64,000 bases of DNA from contig NZ_JOGR01000017.1 of assembly GCF_000719515.1 (NCBI RefSeq), forward strand, positions 19,609 to 83,608, in the 5' to 3' direction. The notes below the pieces were generated by a model. The model saw only the letters and a list, made by a program, of their open reading frames with translations, did no database searches and had not been told where the DNA came from. The position numbers and the translations under genes were made by a program. This document shows positions 10,401-16,546 of the stretch, piece by piece (the stretch's first letter is position 1; every line of letters starts with the position of its first letter). Origin of the DNA: Glycomyces sp. NRRL B-16210 (lineage in GTDB: Bacteria; Actinomycetota; Actinomycetes; Mycobacteriales; Micromonosporaceae).

Positions 10401-10652
10401 GAGGCCATGGCCGTCGGCCTGCCCTGCGTCCTGCCCAGCAGCTTCCGGCCGCTCTACGGCGACGGCGCCCTGTACTGCGAGCCGTCCGAGGTCGCCGACC
10501 TGCTCCGCGGCCTCGCCGCCGATCCCGAGGCCTACCGCCGCCAGTCGGACCTCGCCCTCGCCCGCGTGCGCGCCGACTTCTCCCGAGAGGTCCTCCTGGA
10601 GCGCGTCCGGCGCCTCGGCGTCGGGGCCGACCGCGAAGCGGTCGCCACGTGA
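7437..10652 (+). CDS. Bifunctional fused glycosyltransferase (helical + GT2 + GT-B-type domains)
   Basis: This 1,071-residue protein joins the modules that are split in the genes at 454 and 2471. Residues 1-215 are helical (shared ELAHPCHGGKPETFL motif). Residues about 220-450 are GT2 (VSVLMTCRDPGPELL, LIDDGT, GIDSDDW). Residues about 480-580 hold the small domain beginning VYVGDWRYDGPLQ. A basic linker follows, and residues about 700-1,071 are the GT-B-type domain (NFSMPGGTTSSNAEEI to FGRTPLEAMAVGLPCV). The membrane anchors of the split pair are absent. ATG 7437 is the first start that gives this domain order; the frame is open further upstream but antisense to the previous gene. Its TGA overlaps the GTG of the next gene (GTGA), implying translational coupling. 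Confidence 0.85.
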   Translation: MLEKLRKGAPHSRSTTEPDPRRRLAAFLGEHGDRLRSADPAALVQAAVRSGSDLGRHALAARVNPADPARVLEAAIPLGELPETARPEALRDLAETLACRPRDEADLSRALGLYRLAEAMGGPAAVPARHRSLHAQLILLRDPSDRDAIGRLDLDPPVRAALRAELAHPCHGGKPETFLPAFNDFAGWNDVELDPDESLPLLDRLRGTAPASSVTDGPLVSVLMTCRDPGPELLTAVRSVTAQTWSAWELLLIDDGTTEPESKALLAALPDDPRITVLRRPSSGGTYRARNEGLAAASGEFVTGIDSDDWAHPRWLEQQAAPLLAEPDLVMTQSRGIRATADLCLVTAPRKRFSEPRSTSMMFRAALVRERFGGFDAVLKGADTELRLRIQKTVGSRRWHLDQTHHTIVRQRPGSLSGGEVGEGWLHPLRAVYESAFTNWHRRIQRKETGPRMPAEATGTRPFPAPRQLVRHGERPPAPERVYVGDWRYDGPLQRTMRAAVAKDRRRGLPVALAHVASLASLEEKHLIVSAEAIEFAAAEGVDWVDPAAVPGAALVAMDEAIAVDLLTGGATGTVTVMDGPSFIDRRADELRRLRAAAKTGPAGLKRLPRRLLRGKKAAARRLAGKAKRRALALVRPSRGGEALAPGLREEIDLWRSRLHGGWSASASAALTALAEDPARPAAARIEALRVLTDWYDDDHQRHLRRRDLDLDVVLVSNFSMPGGTTSSNAEEIEAFRAAGLTVGLLHHRVHDWPLDRPLNPKIAGLVDDERVVVLSPHDTVRCDLAIVRFPRIMMRTMEDLPDLTAGRTVLVVNQPPYEYYGPEQGRVLTWDVRTVHENLRAWLGDHTWYAQGPVVRDAFAADHEGELDGIDLADDYWFGIVDPDAWRRDAQRPHGGPIRIGRHARDHVRKWPETTEDLLACYPDDDAFEIHVLGGARMARKLLGTLPRNWVVHKFGSMSPRDFLHSVDFLVFFIADAGQEAFGRTPLEAMAVGLPCVLPSSFRPLYGDGALYCEPSEVADLLRGLAADPEAYRRQSDLALARVRADFSREVLLERVRRLGVGADREAVAT

Positions 10653-11953
10653 GCGCCCGCGACCCGAAGACCGACGGCCTCGACGAGGCCCAGCGGCGCC
10701 GGCTGTCCCAGTCCCGCGCCCGCCTGCGGGTCGGCTTCTCCCGCAAGGCGACGGCCGACATGAAGAAGGTCATCGCCTCGCCCGAGGAGTCCCCGGCCCA
10801 CCGCATCGCGACCGGATCGGCACTCCTGGAGTGGCAGCGGGACCGGGCCGCCGCGAGGAACGCCGGACGCCGGCTCCGATTCGACATCGTCCTCGTCTCC
10901 CACTTCGCGCTCCCCGGCGGCAACACCACGGCCAACGCCGAGGAGATCGCCGCCTACCGGGAGGCGGGGCTGACCGTCGGCCTCCTGCACCACCCCGTCT
11001 ACCGCTGGGACGTCTCCCGCCCCGTCAACCGCAAGATCGAACGGCTCGTCGACGGCGACCGGGTGGTCCTCCTCAACGCGCACGACAGGGTCTCCTGCGA
11101 CCTCATGATCGTGCGACTGCCCACCGTGGTGCTCACGCCCCTCGACGACCGCCCCGAGATCCACGCGGCGACGACCGTGGTCCTGGCCAACCAGACGCCC
11201 TTCAAGTACTACGGGCCCGAAGGCGGCGTCGAACCGGCCTGGGACCTGCGCACCGCGCACCGCAACATGCGCGAGTGGGTCGGCGACCACACCTGGTTCA
11301 CCGTGGGCCCCATGGTCAGAGAGGCCCTCGACGAGTACCACGCCGAGGAGGCCGCCGCGCTCGACCTCGCCGCCGAGCACTGGTACGAGTGCCTCGACGC
11401 GCGGCGCTGGGCGCTCCCGGCCGAACGCCCCCGCGGCGACGGCCCGATCCGCATCGGCCGCCACTCCCGCGACCACGAGCTCAAATGGCCGACCTCCCCC
11501 GAGCGGCTGCGCGAGTGCTACCCCGACGACGACCGGTTCGCGATCCACGTCCTCGGCGGCGCCGACGCGCCCCGCCGCCTCCTGGGCGGACTCCCCGGCA
11601 ACTGGGTCGAGCACCCCTTCGGCTCCATGAGCGCCAAGGAGTTCCTCGGCACGATCGACGTCTACGTCTACTTCATCGCCGCCGAAGGGCGCGAGGCGTT
11701 CGGCATAGCGCCCCTGGAGGCGATGGCCGCGGGGATCCCGGTGGTCATGGACCGCCGGTTCGAGCCGCTGTTCGGACGCGCCGCCCGCTACTGCGAACCG
11801 GGGGAGGTCGCCGCCACCGTGCGGGCGCTCGCCGAGGACGACGCGGCCTACGAGGCGCAGGCGGCGCTGGCCCGGCAGGTCATCGCCGAGCGGTTCTCCC
11901 GGGAGGCGCTGCTGCGGCGGGTGGCCGCGCTCGGCGTCCGGGTACCCGACTGA
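10649..11953 (+). CDS. GT-B-type glycosyltransferase, third paralogue
   Basis: This 434-residue protein has a single GT-B-type domain like those in the genes at 2471 and 7437: FDIVLVSHFALPGGNTTAN, PFKYYGPEGG, GPIRIGRHSRDHE and FGIAPLEAMAAGIPVVMDR in the same order. It has no membrane segment. The GTG start overlaps the upstream stop by 4 bp, so it is translated together with the fusion protein. It ends the operon, followed by a 15-bp tandem repeat and a strong terminator. Likely a cytosolic partner in the same glycan pathway; donor sugar unknown. Confidence 0.82.
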   Translation: MSARDPKTDGLDEAQRRRLSQSRARLRVGFSRKATADMKKVIASPEESPAHRIATGSALLEWQRDRAAARNAGRRLRFDIVLVSHFALPGGNTTANAEEIAAYREAGLTVGLLHHPVYRWDVSRPVNRKIERLVDGDRVVLLNAHDRVSCDLMIVRLPTVVLTPLDDRPEIHAATTVVLANQTPFKYYGPEGGVEPAWDLRTAHRNMREWVGDHTWFTVGPMVREALDEYHAEEAAALDLAAEHWYECLDARRWALPAERPRGDGPIRIGRHSRDHELKWPTSPERLRECYPDDDRFAIHVLGGADAPRRLLGGLPGNWVEHPFGSMSAKEFLGTIDVYVYFIAAEGREAFGIAPLEAMAAGIPVVMDRRFEPLFGRAARYCEPGEVAATVRALAEDDAAYEAQAALARQVIAERFSREALLRRVAALGVRVPD

Positions 11954-11987
11954 CCTCTACCCGACTGACCTCTACCCGACTGATCTC
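11943..11987 (+). repeat. Three tandem copies of a 15-bp unit at the operon end
   Basis: The unit TACCCGACTGACCTC occurs three times head to tail; the third copy has one change (GATCTC). The first copy contains the stop codon of the last glycosyltransferase gene. A simple slippage duplication is the likely origin. Confidence 0.85.
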
Positions 11988-11997
11988 CGGACACGCG

Positions 11998-12035
11998 GAG
12001 AGGGGCCCTCGCGCTGATGCGCGAGGGCCCCTCTC
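11998..12035. terminator. Perfect 17-bp hairpin, bidirectional terminator
   Basis: Two 17-base arms beginning GAGAGGGGCCCTCGCG pair perfectly around a TGAT loop. It sits between the converging glycosyltransferase operon and glnII, so it can end transcription from both sides. It lacks a long T-run, as is common in high-GC actinobacteria. Confidence 0.85.
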
Positions 12036-12072
12036 CGTTCCGTTCCAGGTCGCGGAGTCCTCAGGACACCGC

Positions 12073-13086
12073 TTAGACGAGGCCCTTCTTTTCGAGGGCT
12101 TCGCAGACGGTGTTGACGATGAGGCCGGTGACGACGTAGGGGTCCATGTTCGCGTTGGGGCGGCGGTCCTCCAGGTAGCCCTTCTTGTCCTTCTCGACCT
12201 GCCACGGGATGCGGATCGAGGCCCCGCGGTTGGAGACGCCGTAGGAGAACTGGGTGTAGTGGGCCGTCTCGTGCGCGCCGGTCAGGCGGTCGGCGATGCC
12301 GTCGCCGTAGCTCTTGACGTGCTCCTCGGCCTTCTCGCCCAGCGCCTCGCACGCGGCGATGATCGGCTCGTAGTCCTCGCGCATCGCCTTGGTGGAGAAG
12401 TTGGTGTGGCACCCGGCGCCGTTCCAGTCGCCCTTGGCCGGCTTCGGCTCGATCGTCGCGGCCACCCCGAAGTCCTCGGCGGTGCGGTACAGCAGCCAGC
12501 GCGCCAGCCACAGCGAGTCCGAGACCTCCAGCGCCGAGGCCGGTCCGACCTGGAACTCCCACTGGCCGGGCATGACCTCGGCGTTGATCCCCGAGATCGG
12601 CAGCCCGGCGGTCAGGCAGTTGTCGAGGTGCTTCTCGACGATGTCGCGCCCGAAGATCTCGTCGGCGCCCACGCCGCAGTAGTAGCCGCCCTGGGGCGCG
12701 GGGTAGCCGCCCTCGGGGAAGCCGAGCGGGCGCGAGCCCACCATGAAGGTGTACTCCTGCTCGATGCCGAACCAGGACTCCTGGCCGGCGTACTTCTCGG
12801 CGACCTCGGCGGTCTTGGCGCGGGTGTTGGTCGGGTGGGGGGTGAAGTCGGTGTCGAGCACCTCGCACAGGACCAGGATCGAGTCGCCGCCGCGGATGGG
12901 GTCGGGCACGGTCTTGACCGGGCGCAGCACGCAGTCGGAGGAGTGCCCCTCGGCCTGGTTCGTGCTGGAGCCGTCGAAGCCCCAGATCGGCGGCTCCTCG
13001 CCGGCGCCGAGGATCTTGGTCTTGGAACGCAGCTTGGCCGTCGGCTCGGTGCCGTCGATCCAGATGTACTCGGCCTTGATTGCCAT
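12073..13086 (-). CDS. glnII: Glutamine synthetase, eukaryotic-type (GSII)
   Basis: The 337-residue enzyme makes glutamine from glutamate, ammonia and ATP in the cytosol. GSII hallmarks are present: the start MAIKAEYIWIDG, IWGFDGSS, EQEYTF, the ATP-binding segment KPAKGDWNGAGCHTN, and RRPNANMDPYVV. Length matches Streptomyces GlnII (about 340), well short of GSI. ATG 13086 is chosen because it matches the family N-terminus; a second ATG 18 bases upstream is in frame. The gene stands alone. A candidate GlnR-type direct repeat lies about 110 bp upstream, in line with the nitrogen control known for actinobacterial glnII. Confidence 0.96.
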   Translation of the reverse strand: MAIKAEYIWIDGTEPTAKLRSKTKILGAGEEPPIWGFDGSSTNQAEGHSSDCVLRPVKTVPDPIRGGDSILVLCEVLDTDFTPHPTNTRAKTAEVAEKYAGQESWFGIEQEYTFMVGSRPLGFPEGGYPAPQGGYYCGVGADEIFGRDIVEKHLDNCLTAGLPISGINAEVMPGQWEFQVGPASALEVSDSLWLARWLLYRTAEDFGVAATIEPKPAKGDWNGAGCHTNFSTKAMREDYEPIIAACEALGEKAEEHVKSYGDGIADRLTGAHETAHYTQFSYGVSNRGASIRIPWQVEKDKKGYLEDRRPNANMDPYVVTGLIVNTVCEALEKKGLV

Positions 13087-13195
13087 CAGGTGGGAGCCCT
13101 TCATGCGGTGACGCGGTCCAGCCTCCGGCCCGGGGGCGAGCCCGAAGCTGTGCCGCCACGTTCCCAAGGGCCAATTTCTCGCTCGTTGATGCCTT

Positions 13196-13212
13196 GTAAA
13201 CAGTGTGTAAAC
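13196..13212 (-). promoter_or_regulatory. Candidate GlnR-type direct repeat upstream of glnII
   Basis: On the glnII strand the sequence reads GTTTAC-ACACT-GTTTAC: two identical 6-mers at an 11-bp period. GlnR sites in actinobacteria are also paired xxxAC half-sites with six bases between 5-mers. The half-sites lack the usual leading G of the GAAAC form, so the match is partial. Position and spacing support regulation of glnII; binding is inferred. Confidence 0.4.
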
Positions 13213-13372
13213 GGCTGCCCTGCGTGAGCAAGGGGAAGCCGTGAGTCGCACTCGCCCTATTTTCGGCGAGAAAATCTGATTCACCCCGTATCCCCTCTCG
13301 GTTCGGTTTCGTTCTTCTAATTGCGAGCGGCGAGACCGCTCGCACTCAGGAATCGGGTCGACGGGGGAGACG

Positions 13373-14383
13373 ATGGGACGCATCGCAGGAGGCAGCGAGG
13401 ACACTCGCCGCTTCAGCGTGCTCCGGTTCCTCCTCGGCGCCGCGCTCACCGCATTCGGCTCCCTGCTCTTGGGAGCCTTCGCGATGGCGTCGGCCGCCTC
13501 CGCGTCAGACGAATCCGCCGCATCGCAGGGCCTTGCCCCGATGACCGACCCCCTCGCCGCAGAGGTCTCCGACATGTCGCGCCTGGCCGCGCGGCTGGTC
13601 CCGCACAACCAGCAGGGACATCGGACGCCGGCGGCGCAGGAGGAGGTCACCGGGCTGGTGTCGGGCCTGACCGAACCGGTGGGATCGCTGATGCACGAGA
13701 CGGACGCCGCCGTACGCGACATGCTGCCGAGCGGCGCCGGACCCGGGTTGCTCGACTTGAACGACGAGTCTGTCGGAGACGACGCCGCTGAAGTAGTGGC
13801 GCCGCTGGTGGGATCCCTGATCAAGGGAACGACGTCCCTTGCGGACGCTCCCGCCGCCGCGGTGTCCGGTGTCTACGAGACTGTCGCGCCCGCGACCGAT
13901 GAGGTCGACGCACTGGCGCGACTGGTGACCGATGGCCTGCGCTTCGGCGATGCGGCGACGCCCGGGAGCGTCCTCGCCGGCGACGCAGGACAGCCGAGCC
14001 TCACCTCGCTTGCAGCGAAGTCCGTCTCCAACGAGGTGGCGGCGACGCTCCACGGAGCGTCCAGCGGCCGGCCGGCCGCCGCCTTCGAGTGCTCCGCGGC
14101 TCCAGAGCGGGGGACCGACCAGTCCGAGGTCGAGGACGTGCGCGGCGTGCCGCGCACCGCGGCCAGGCCGTGGGGCTCAGGCGCCCCCGTCCTGCCCGAC
14201 CTGAAGATCATCCCCGGTGGAGCCACTGGCTCGACCGCCGGTATCAGCGTCGACAGCGGCCACAACGCTGTCTGCGTCTCCCCGTCCACCGGGGGGGAAG
14301 AGGTGTCACTCTCCCGCACGGTGATCGGGGAATTGGGGCGGCCGTTGGACCGCGCCGCCGAGCTGTCCGTCGCCCCAGACTAG
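13373..14383 (+). CDS. Secreted protein of unknown function at head of the chaplin-like cluster
   Basis: This 336-residue protein has a clear signal peptide: basic start, hydrophobic stretch about residues 17-38 (FLLGAALTAFGSLLLGAFA), and a likely cleavage after ASAASA. The mature part is low in complexity, rich in Ala, Ser, Val, Asp and Gly, with long amphipathic helices and only two cysteines (about 240 and 300). No catalytic motif is recognised. The start follows GGGGGAGACG. It reads in the same direction as the four small secreted proteins downstream, which suggests a shared surface role. It could be a scaffold or carrier for them, but this is only from context. Confidence 0.75.
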   Translation: MGRIAGGSEDTRRFSVLRFLLGAALTAFGSLLLGAFAMASAASASDESAASQGLAPMTDPLAAEVSDMSRLAARLVPHNQQGHRTPAAQEEVTGLVSGLTEPVGSLMHETDAAVRDMLPSGAGPGLLDLNDESVGDDAAEVVAPLVGSLIKGTTSLADAPAAAVSGVYETVAPATDEVDALARLVTDGLRFGDAATPGSVLAGDAGQPSLTSLAAKSVSNEVAATLHGASSGRPAAAFECSAAPERGTDQSEVEDVRGVPRTAARPWGSGAPVLPDLKIIPGGATGSTAGISVDSGHNAVCVSPSTGGEEVSLSRTVIGELGRPLDRAAELSVAPD

Positions 14384-14588
14384 CGCCTCCGCGCGTCGGC
14401 GCGGGGAGCTTGAAGTCCGCCTTCGAAACTCCCTCCGGCCCGGCACCGAATCCCATGCGAGAGCACGATTCGGCGCTGCCCGGGACGCCGGCGCGCGGTC
14501 AGGCGCCACCGCCGCCTCGACAGAGGCGGGGAATCCATGCAAGCCGCCCGGCTCAACGGGCGCACAACCCAGAAGGAAACCGCAACTC

Positions 14589-14954
14589 ATGCGCAAGGTT
14601 CTCACTGTCGCCGCCGTCGCCGCCGCCGCTGCCGCGGGCATCGCGTCCCCCGCCATGGCCGGCAACAGCTCCGGCGTCTCGGCCGGCCCGGTCAGCCTCG
14701 TCAACATCGACGCCTCCAGCGCCGCGCACTGGCAGATCTGCGGCCAGAACGTGCTGACCACGTCCTTCGGCCAGGTCTGCGACAACCGCGACCACATCGG
14801 CCCGGGCCCGCAGTCCGGCATCGACGCCGGCGACGTCTCGGCCGCGAACCTCGACATCTCGAGCGCCGCCCACTGGCAGATCTGCGGCCAGAACGTCGGC
14901 GTCGCGCCGTCGCTCAACCAGATCTGCGACAACACCGACCACCTGAACAACTAA
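14589..14954 (+). CDS. Small secreted two-repeat protein (chaplin-like), copy A
   Basis: This 121-residue protein has a signal peptide (MRKVLTVAAVAAAAAAGIAS, cleavage near AMA) and two tandem repeats of about 44 residues. Each repeat reads G-(x)-SAGPVSLVN-like, then AAHWQICGQNV, 12-13 residues, and a second Cys before an Asn or Asp. Both cysteines of each repeat could form an intra-repeat disulfide. The layout, a Gly/Ser/Val strand with CGxxV and a second Cys, recalls the hydrophobic surface proteins called chaplins, but the Cys spacing is shorter and there is no match to the canonical chaplin sequence. AGAAGGAAA precedes the start. Followed by its own hairpin. Confidence 0.85.
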   Translation: MRKVLTVAAVAAAAAAGIASPAMAGNSSGVSAGPVSLVNIDASSAAHWQICGQNVLTTSFGQVCDNRDHIGPGPQSGIDAGDVSAANLDISSAAHWQICGQNVGVAPSLNQICDNTDHLNN

Positions 14955-14962
14955 GACCTCCG

Positions 14963-14994
14963 GGGAGGGCGGTCCGCACCGGACCGTCCCTCCC
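14963..14994 (+). terminator. Hairpin after copy A
   Basis: GGGAGGG-C-GGTCCG pairs with CGGACC-GT-CCCTCCC around a CAC loop, just after the stop of copy A. There is no T-run, so it may act as a terminator or as an mRNA-stabilising hairpin. Confidence 0.65.
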
Positions 14995-15036
14995 GCGGAA
15001 GACCAGAGAATCCACACAGAAACGGGGAACAAGAAG

Positions 15037-15414
15037 ATGCGCAAGGCTCTCACCGTCGCAGCCGCCGCCGCTGGAGCGGTCGCCGCCCTCGGCGCCGCCG
15101 GAACCGCCATGGCCCAGAGCTCGGGCGTCTGGGCCGGCCCGGTCAGCCTGGTGAACGTCGACGCCTCGAGCGCGGCCCACTGGCAGATCTGCGGCCAGAA
15201 CGTGCTCACCCAGTCCTTCGGGCAGGTCTGCGACAACCGCGACCACATCGGCTCCGGTCCCCAGTCGGGCATCCAGGCCGGCGACGTGTCGCTCGCGAAC
15301 CTGGACATCTCGGACGCCGCGCACTGGCAGATCTGCGGCCAGAACGTCGGCGTCGCGCCGTCGCTCGACCAGCAGTGCCTGAACTACGACCACGTGACCA
15401 AAGCGGCCGAGTAA
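15037..15414 (+). CDS. Small secreted two-repeat protein (chaplin-like), copy B
   Basis: This 125-residue paralogue of the gene at 14589 has the same signal peptide type (MRKALTVAAAAAGAVAALGA) and two repeats. Repeat 1 has AAHWQICGQNVLTQSF and repeat 2 AAHWQICGQNVGVAPS. Cys spacing within the repeats is 12 and 13 residues. The mature protein is short, acidic and rich in Ser, Ala and Asn. Nearly the whole of repeat 1 and the N-terminus match copies A and C at the DNA level, so the copies are recent duplicates or are kept alike by gene conversion. Confidence 0.85.
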   Translation: MRKALTVAAAAAGAVAALGAAGTAMAQSSGVWAGPVSLVNVDASSAAHWQICGQNVLTQSFGQVCDNRDHIGSGPQSGIQAGDVSLANLDISDAAHWQICGQNVGVAPSLDQQCLNYDHVTKAAE

Positions 15415-15421
15415 TCGACCC

Positions 15422-15449
15422 GGGGCGGGCCCGGACCCGGGCCCGCCCC
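15422..15449 (+). terminator. Perfect 13-bp hairpin after copy B
   Basis: GGGGCGGGCCCGG pairs perfectly with its complement around AC. It lies between copies B and C, a second case of a hairpin between these paralogues. Confidence 0.7.
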
Positions 15450-15471
15450 ACCCAACTCGAAAGGAAAAGAC

Positions 15472-15891
15472 ATGCGCAAGGTCCTCACTGTCGCAGCCGT
15501 CGCCGCTGGTGCGGTCGCCGCGCTCGGCGCCGCCGCTCCCGCCATGGCCCAGAACTCGGGCGTCTGGGCCGGCCCGGTCAGCCTCGTCAACATCGACGCC
15601 TCCAGCGCCGCGCACTGGCAGATCTGCGGCCAGAACGTGCTCACGACCTCGTTCAACCAGGTCTGCGACAACCGCGACCACATCGGCTCCGGTCCCCAGT
15701 CGGGCATCAACGCCGGCGACGTGTCGCTCGCGAACCTGGACGCCTCCAGCGCGGCCCACTGGCAGATCTGCGGCCAGAACGTCGGCGTCGCGCCGTCGCT
15801 CAACCAGCAGTGCCTGAACTACGACCACGTCGGCGAGCAGAACGGCAACGGCGGCAACCCCGGCAAGGGCGACGACCAGGGCGACTTCTAA
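15472..15891 (+). CDS. Small secreted two-repeat protein (chaplin-like), copy C
   Basis: This 139-residue protein has the same signal peptide and two WQICGQNV repeats as copies A and B, plus an extra hydrophilic tail (GEQNGNGGNPGKGDDQGDF) not found in the others. The tail is Gly/Asn/Asp-rich, so it could be exposed outside the cell. GAAAGGAAAAGAC precedes the start. Between copies the repeat 1 region is almost unchanged while the tail differs, which suggests that the tail has its own function. Confidence 0.85.
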   Translation: MRKVLTVAAVAAGAVAALGAAAPAMAQNSGVWAGPVSLVNIDASSAAHWQICGQNVLTTSFNQVCDNRDHIGSGPQSGINAGDVSLANLDASSAAHWQICGQNVGVAPSLNQQCLNYDHVGEQNGNGGNPGKGDDQGDF

Positions 15892-15933
15892 GTCGTCCGC
15901 ATTCCCCGGTTCGGTCGAGAGAGGTAGAGGAAC

Positions 15934-16440
15934 ATGCGCAACACCACCATGGTCGCGGCTACGGCCGCAGCCGCCGCTGCAGCGGCGGCGCTCTCGGGCA
16001 CGGCCGCCTCGGCGTCGACTCCCGACTGGCTGACCATCGCCGACGTGGAGACCGATCACGACTCGGTGCTGCCGGTCGTGTGCGAAGCCGACGACCTCGG
16101 CCCGCTCACCGCGACCGCGTGCGGCACGGTCCTCGGCTCGCCGTCGGAGGACGAACTCGCCGCCGGCGGCATGGCCGTCCCGGAGTCTCCCGGGGACTTC
16201 GGCGGCATGCCGGCGGTCGCGAACATCGACCTGCGGAACTTCGCCAAGTGGCAGGTCTGCGGCGTCGCCGTCGCGGCCTCCAGCACGGAGTTCGAATGCG
16301 ACAACTCGATTCCCGGCCCGACCGAGCCGGTAGGCCCCGGGAGCGGGGTCTCGCTGGTGAACGCCGACGCCACCGGGGCACTCCAGTGGTCCGTCTGCGG
16401 GATCACCGTGGGTGGGACCACGGCGGCGACCACCTGCTGA
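15934..16440 (+). CDS. Diverged secreted two-repeat protein (chaplin-like), copy D
   Basis: This 168-residue protein has a signal peptide (hydrophobic Ala-rich stretch, residues 4-28, ending ASA) and a spacer of about 70 residues before two repeats. The repeats read LRNFAKWQVCGVAV and TGALQWSVCGITV, each followed by a second Cys 12 residues later, so the W-x-V-C-G-x-x-V frame is kept although the rest has changed. This supports the motif as a real structural unit. GAGAGAGGTAGAGG precedes the start. It is the last gene of the run and is followed by a terminator. Confidence 0.78.
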   Translation: MRNTTMVAATAAAAAAAAALSGTAASASTPDWLTIADVETDHDSVLPVVCEADDLGPLTATACGTVLGSPSEDELAAGGMAVPESPGDFGGMPAVANIDLRNFAKWQVCGVAVAASSTEFECDNSIPGPTEPVGPGSGVSLVNADATGALQWSVCGITVGGTTAATTC

Positions 16441-16498
16441 ACGGCGCCGGCCGCGGCCCGGCCGGTCGCCTCCAGTAGTGCCGTCGCCTTCATGCCAA

Positions 16499-16530
16499 AG
16501 CGGCCGGAGTCCTCTCGGACTCCGGCCGCT
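16499..16530. terminator. Perfect 14-bp terminator hairpin
   Basis: AGCGGCCGGAGTCC pairs perfectly with its complement around TCTC. It lies between the chaplin-like run and the convergent GH95 gene and probably serves both. Confidence 0.85.
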
Positions 16531-16546
16531 CCCTTGTGCGCCTTGG

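Noticed and set aside
12073..13824. Long N-terminal extension of glnII
   Set aside because: The GSII family starts at MAIKAEYIWIDG; the extra part is antisense to the following gene and lacks homology.
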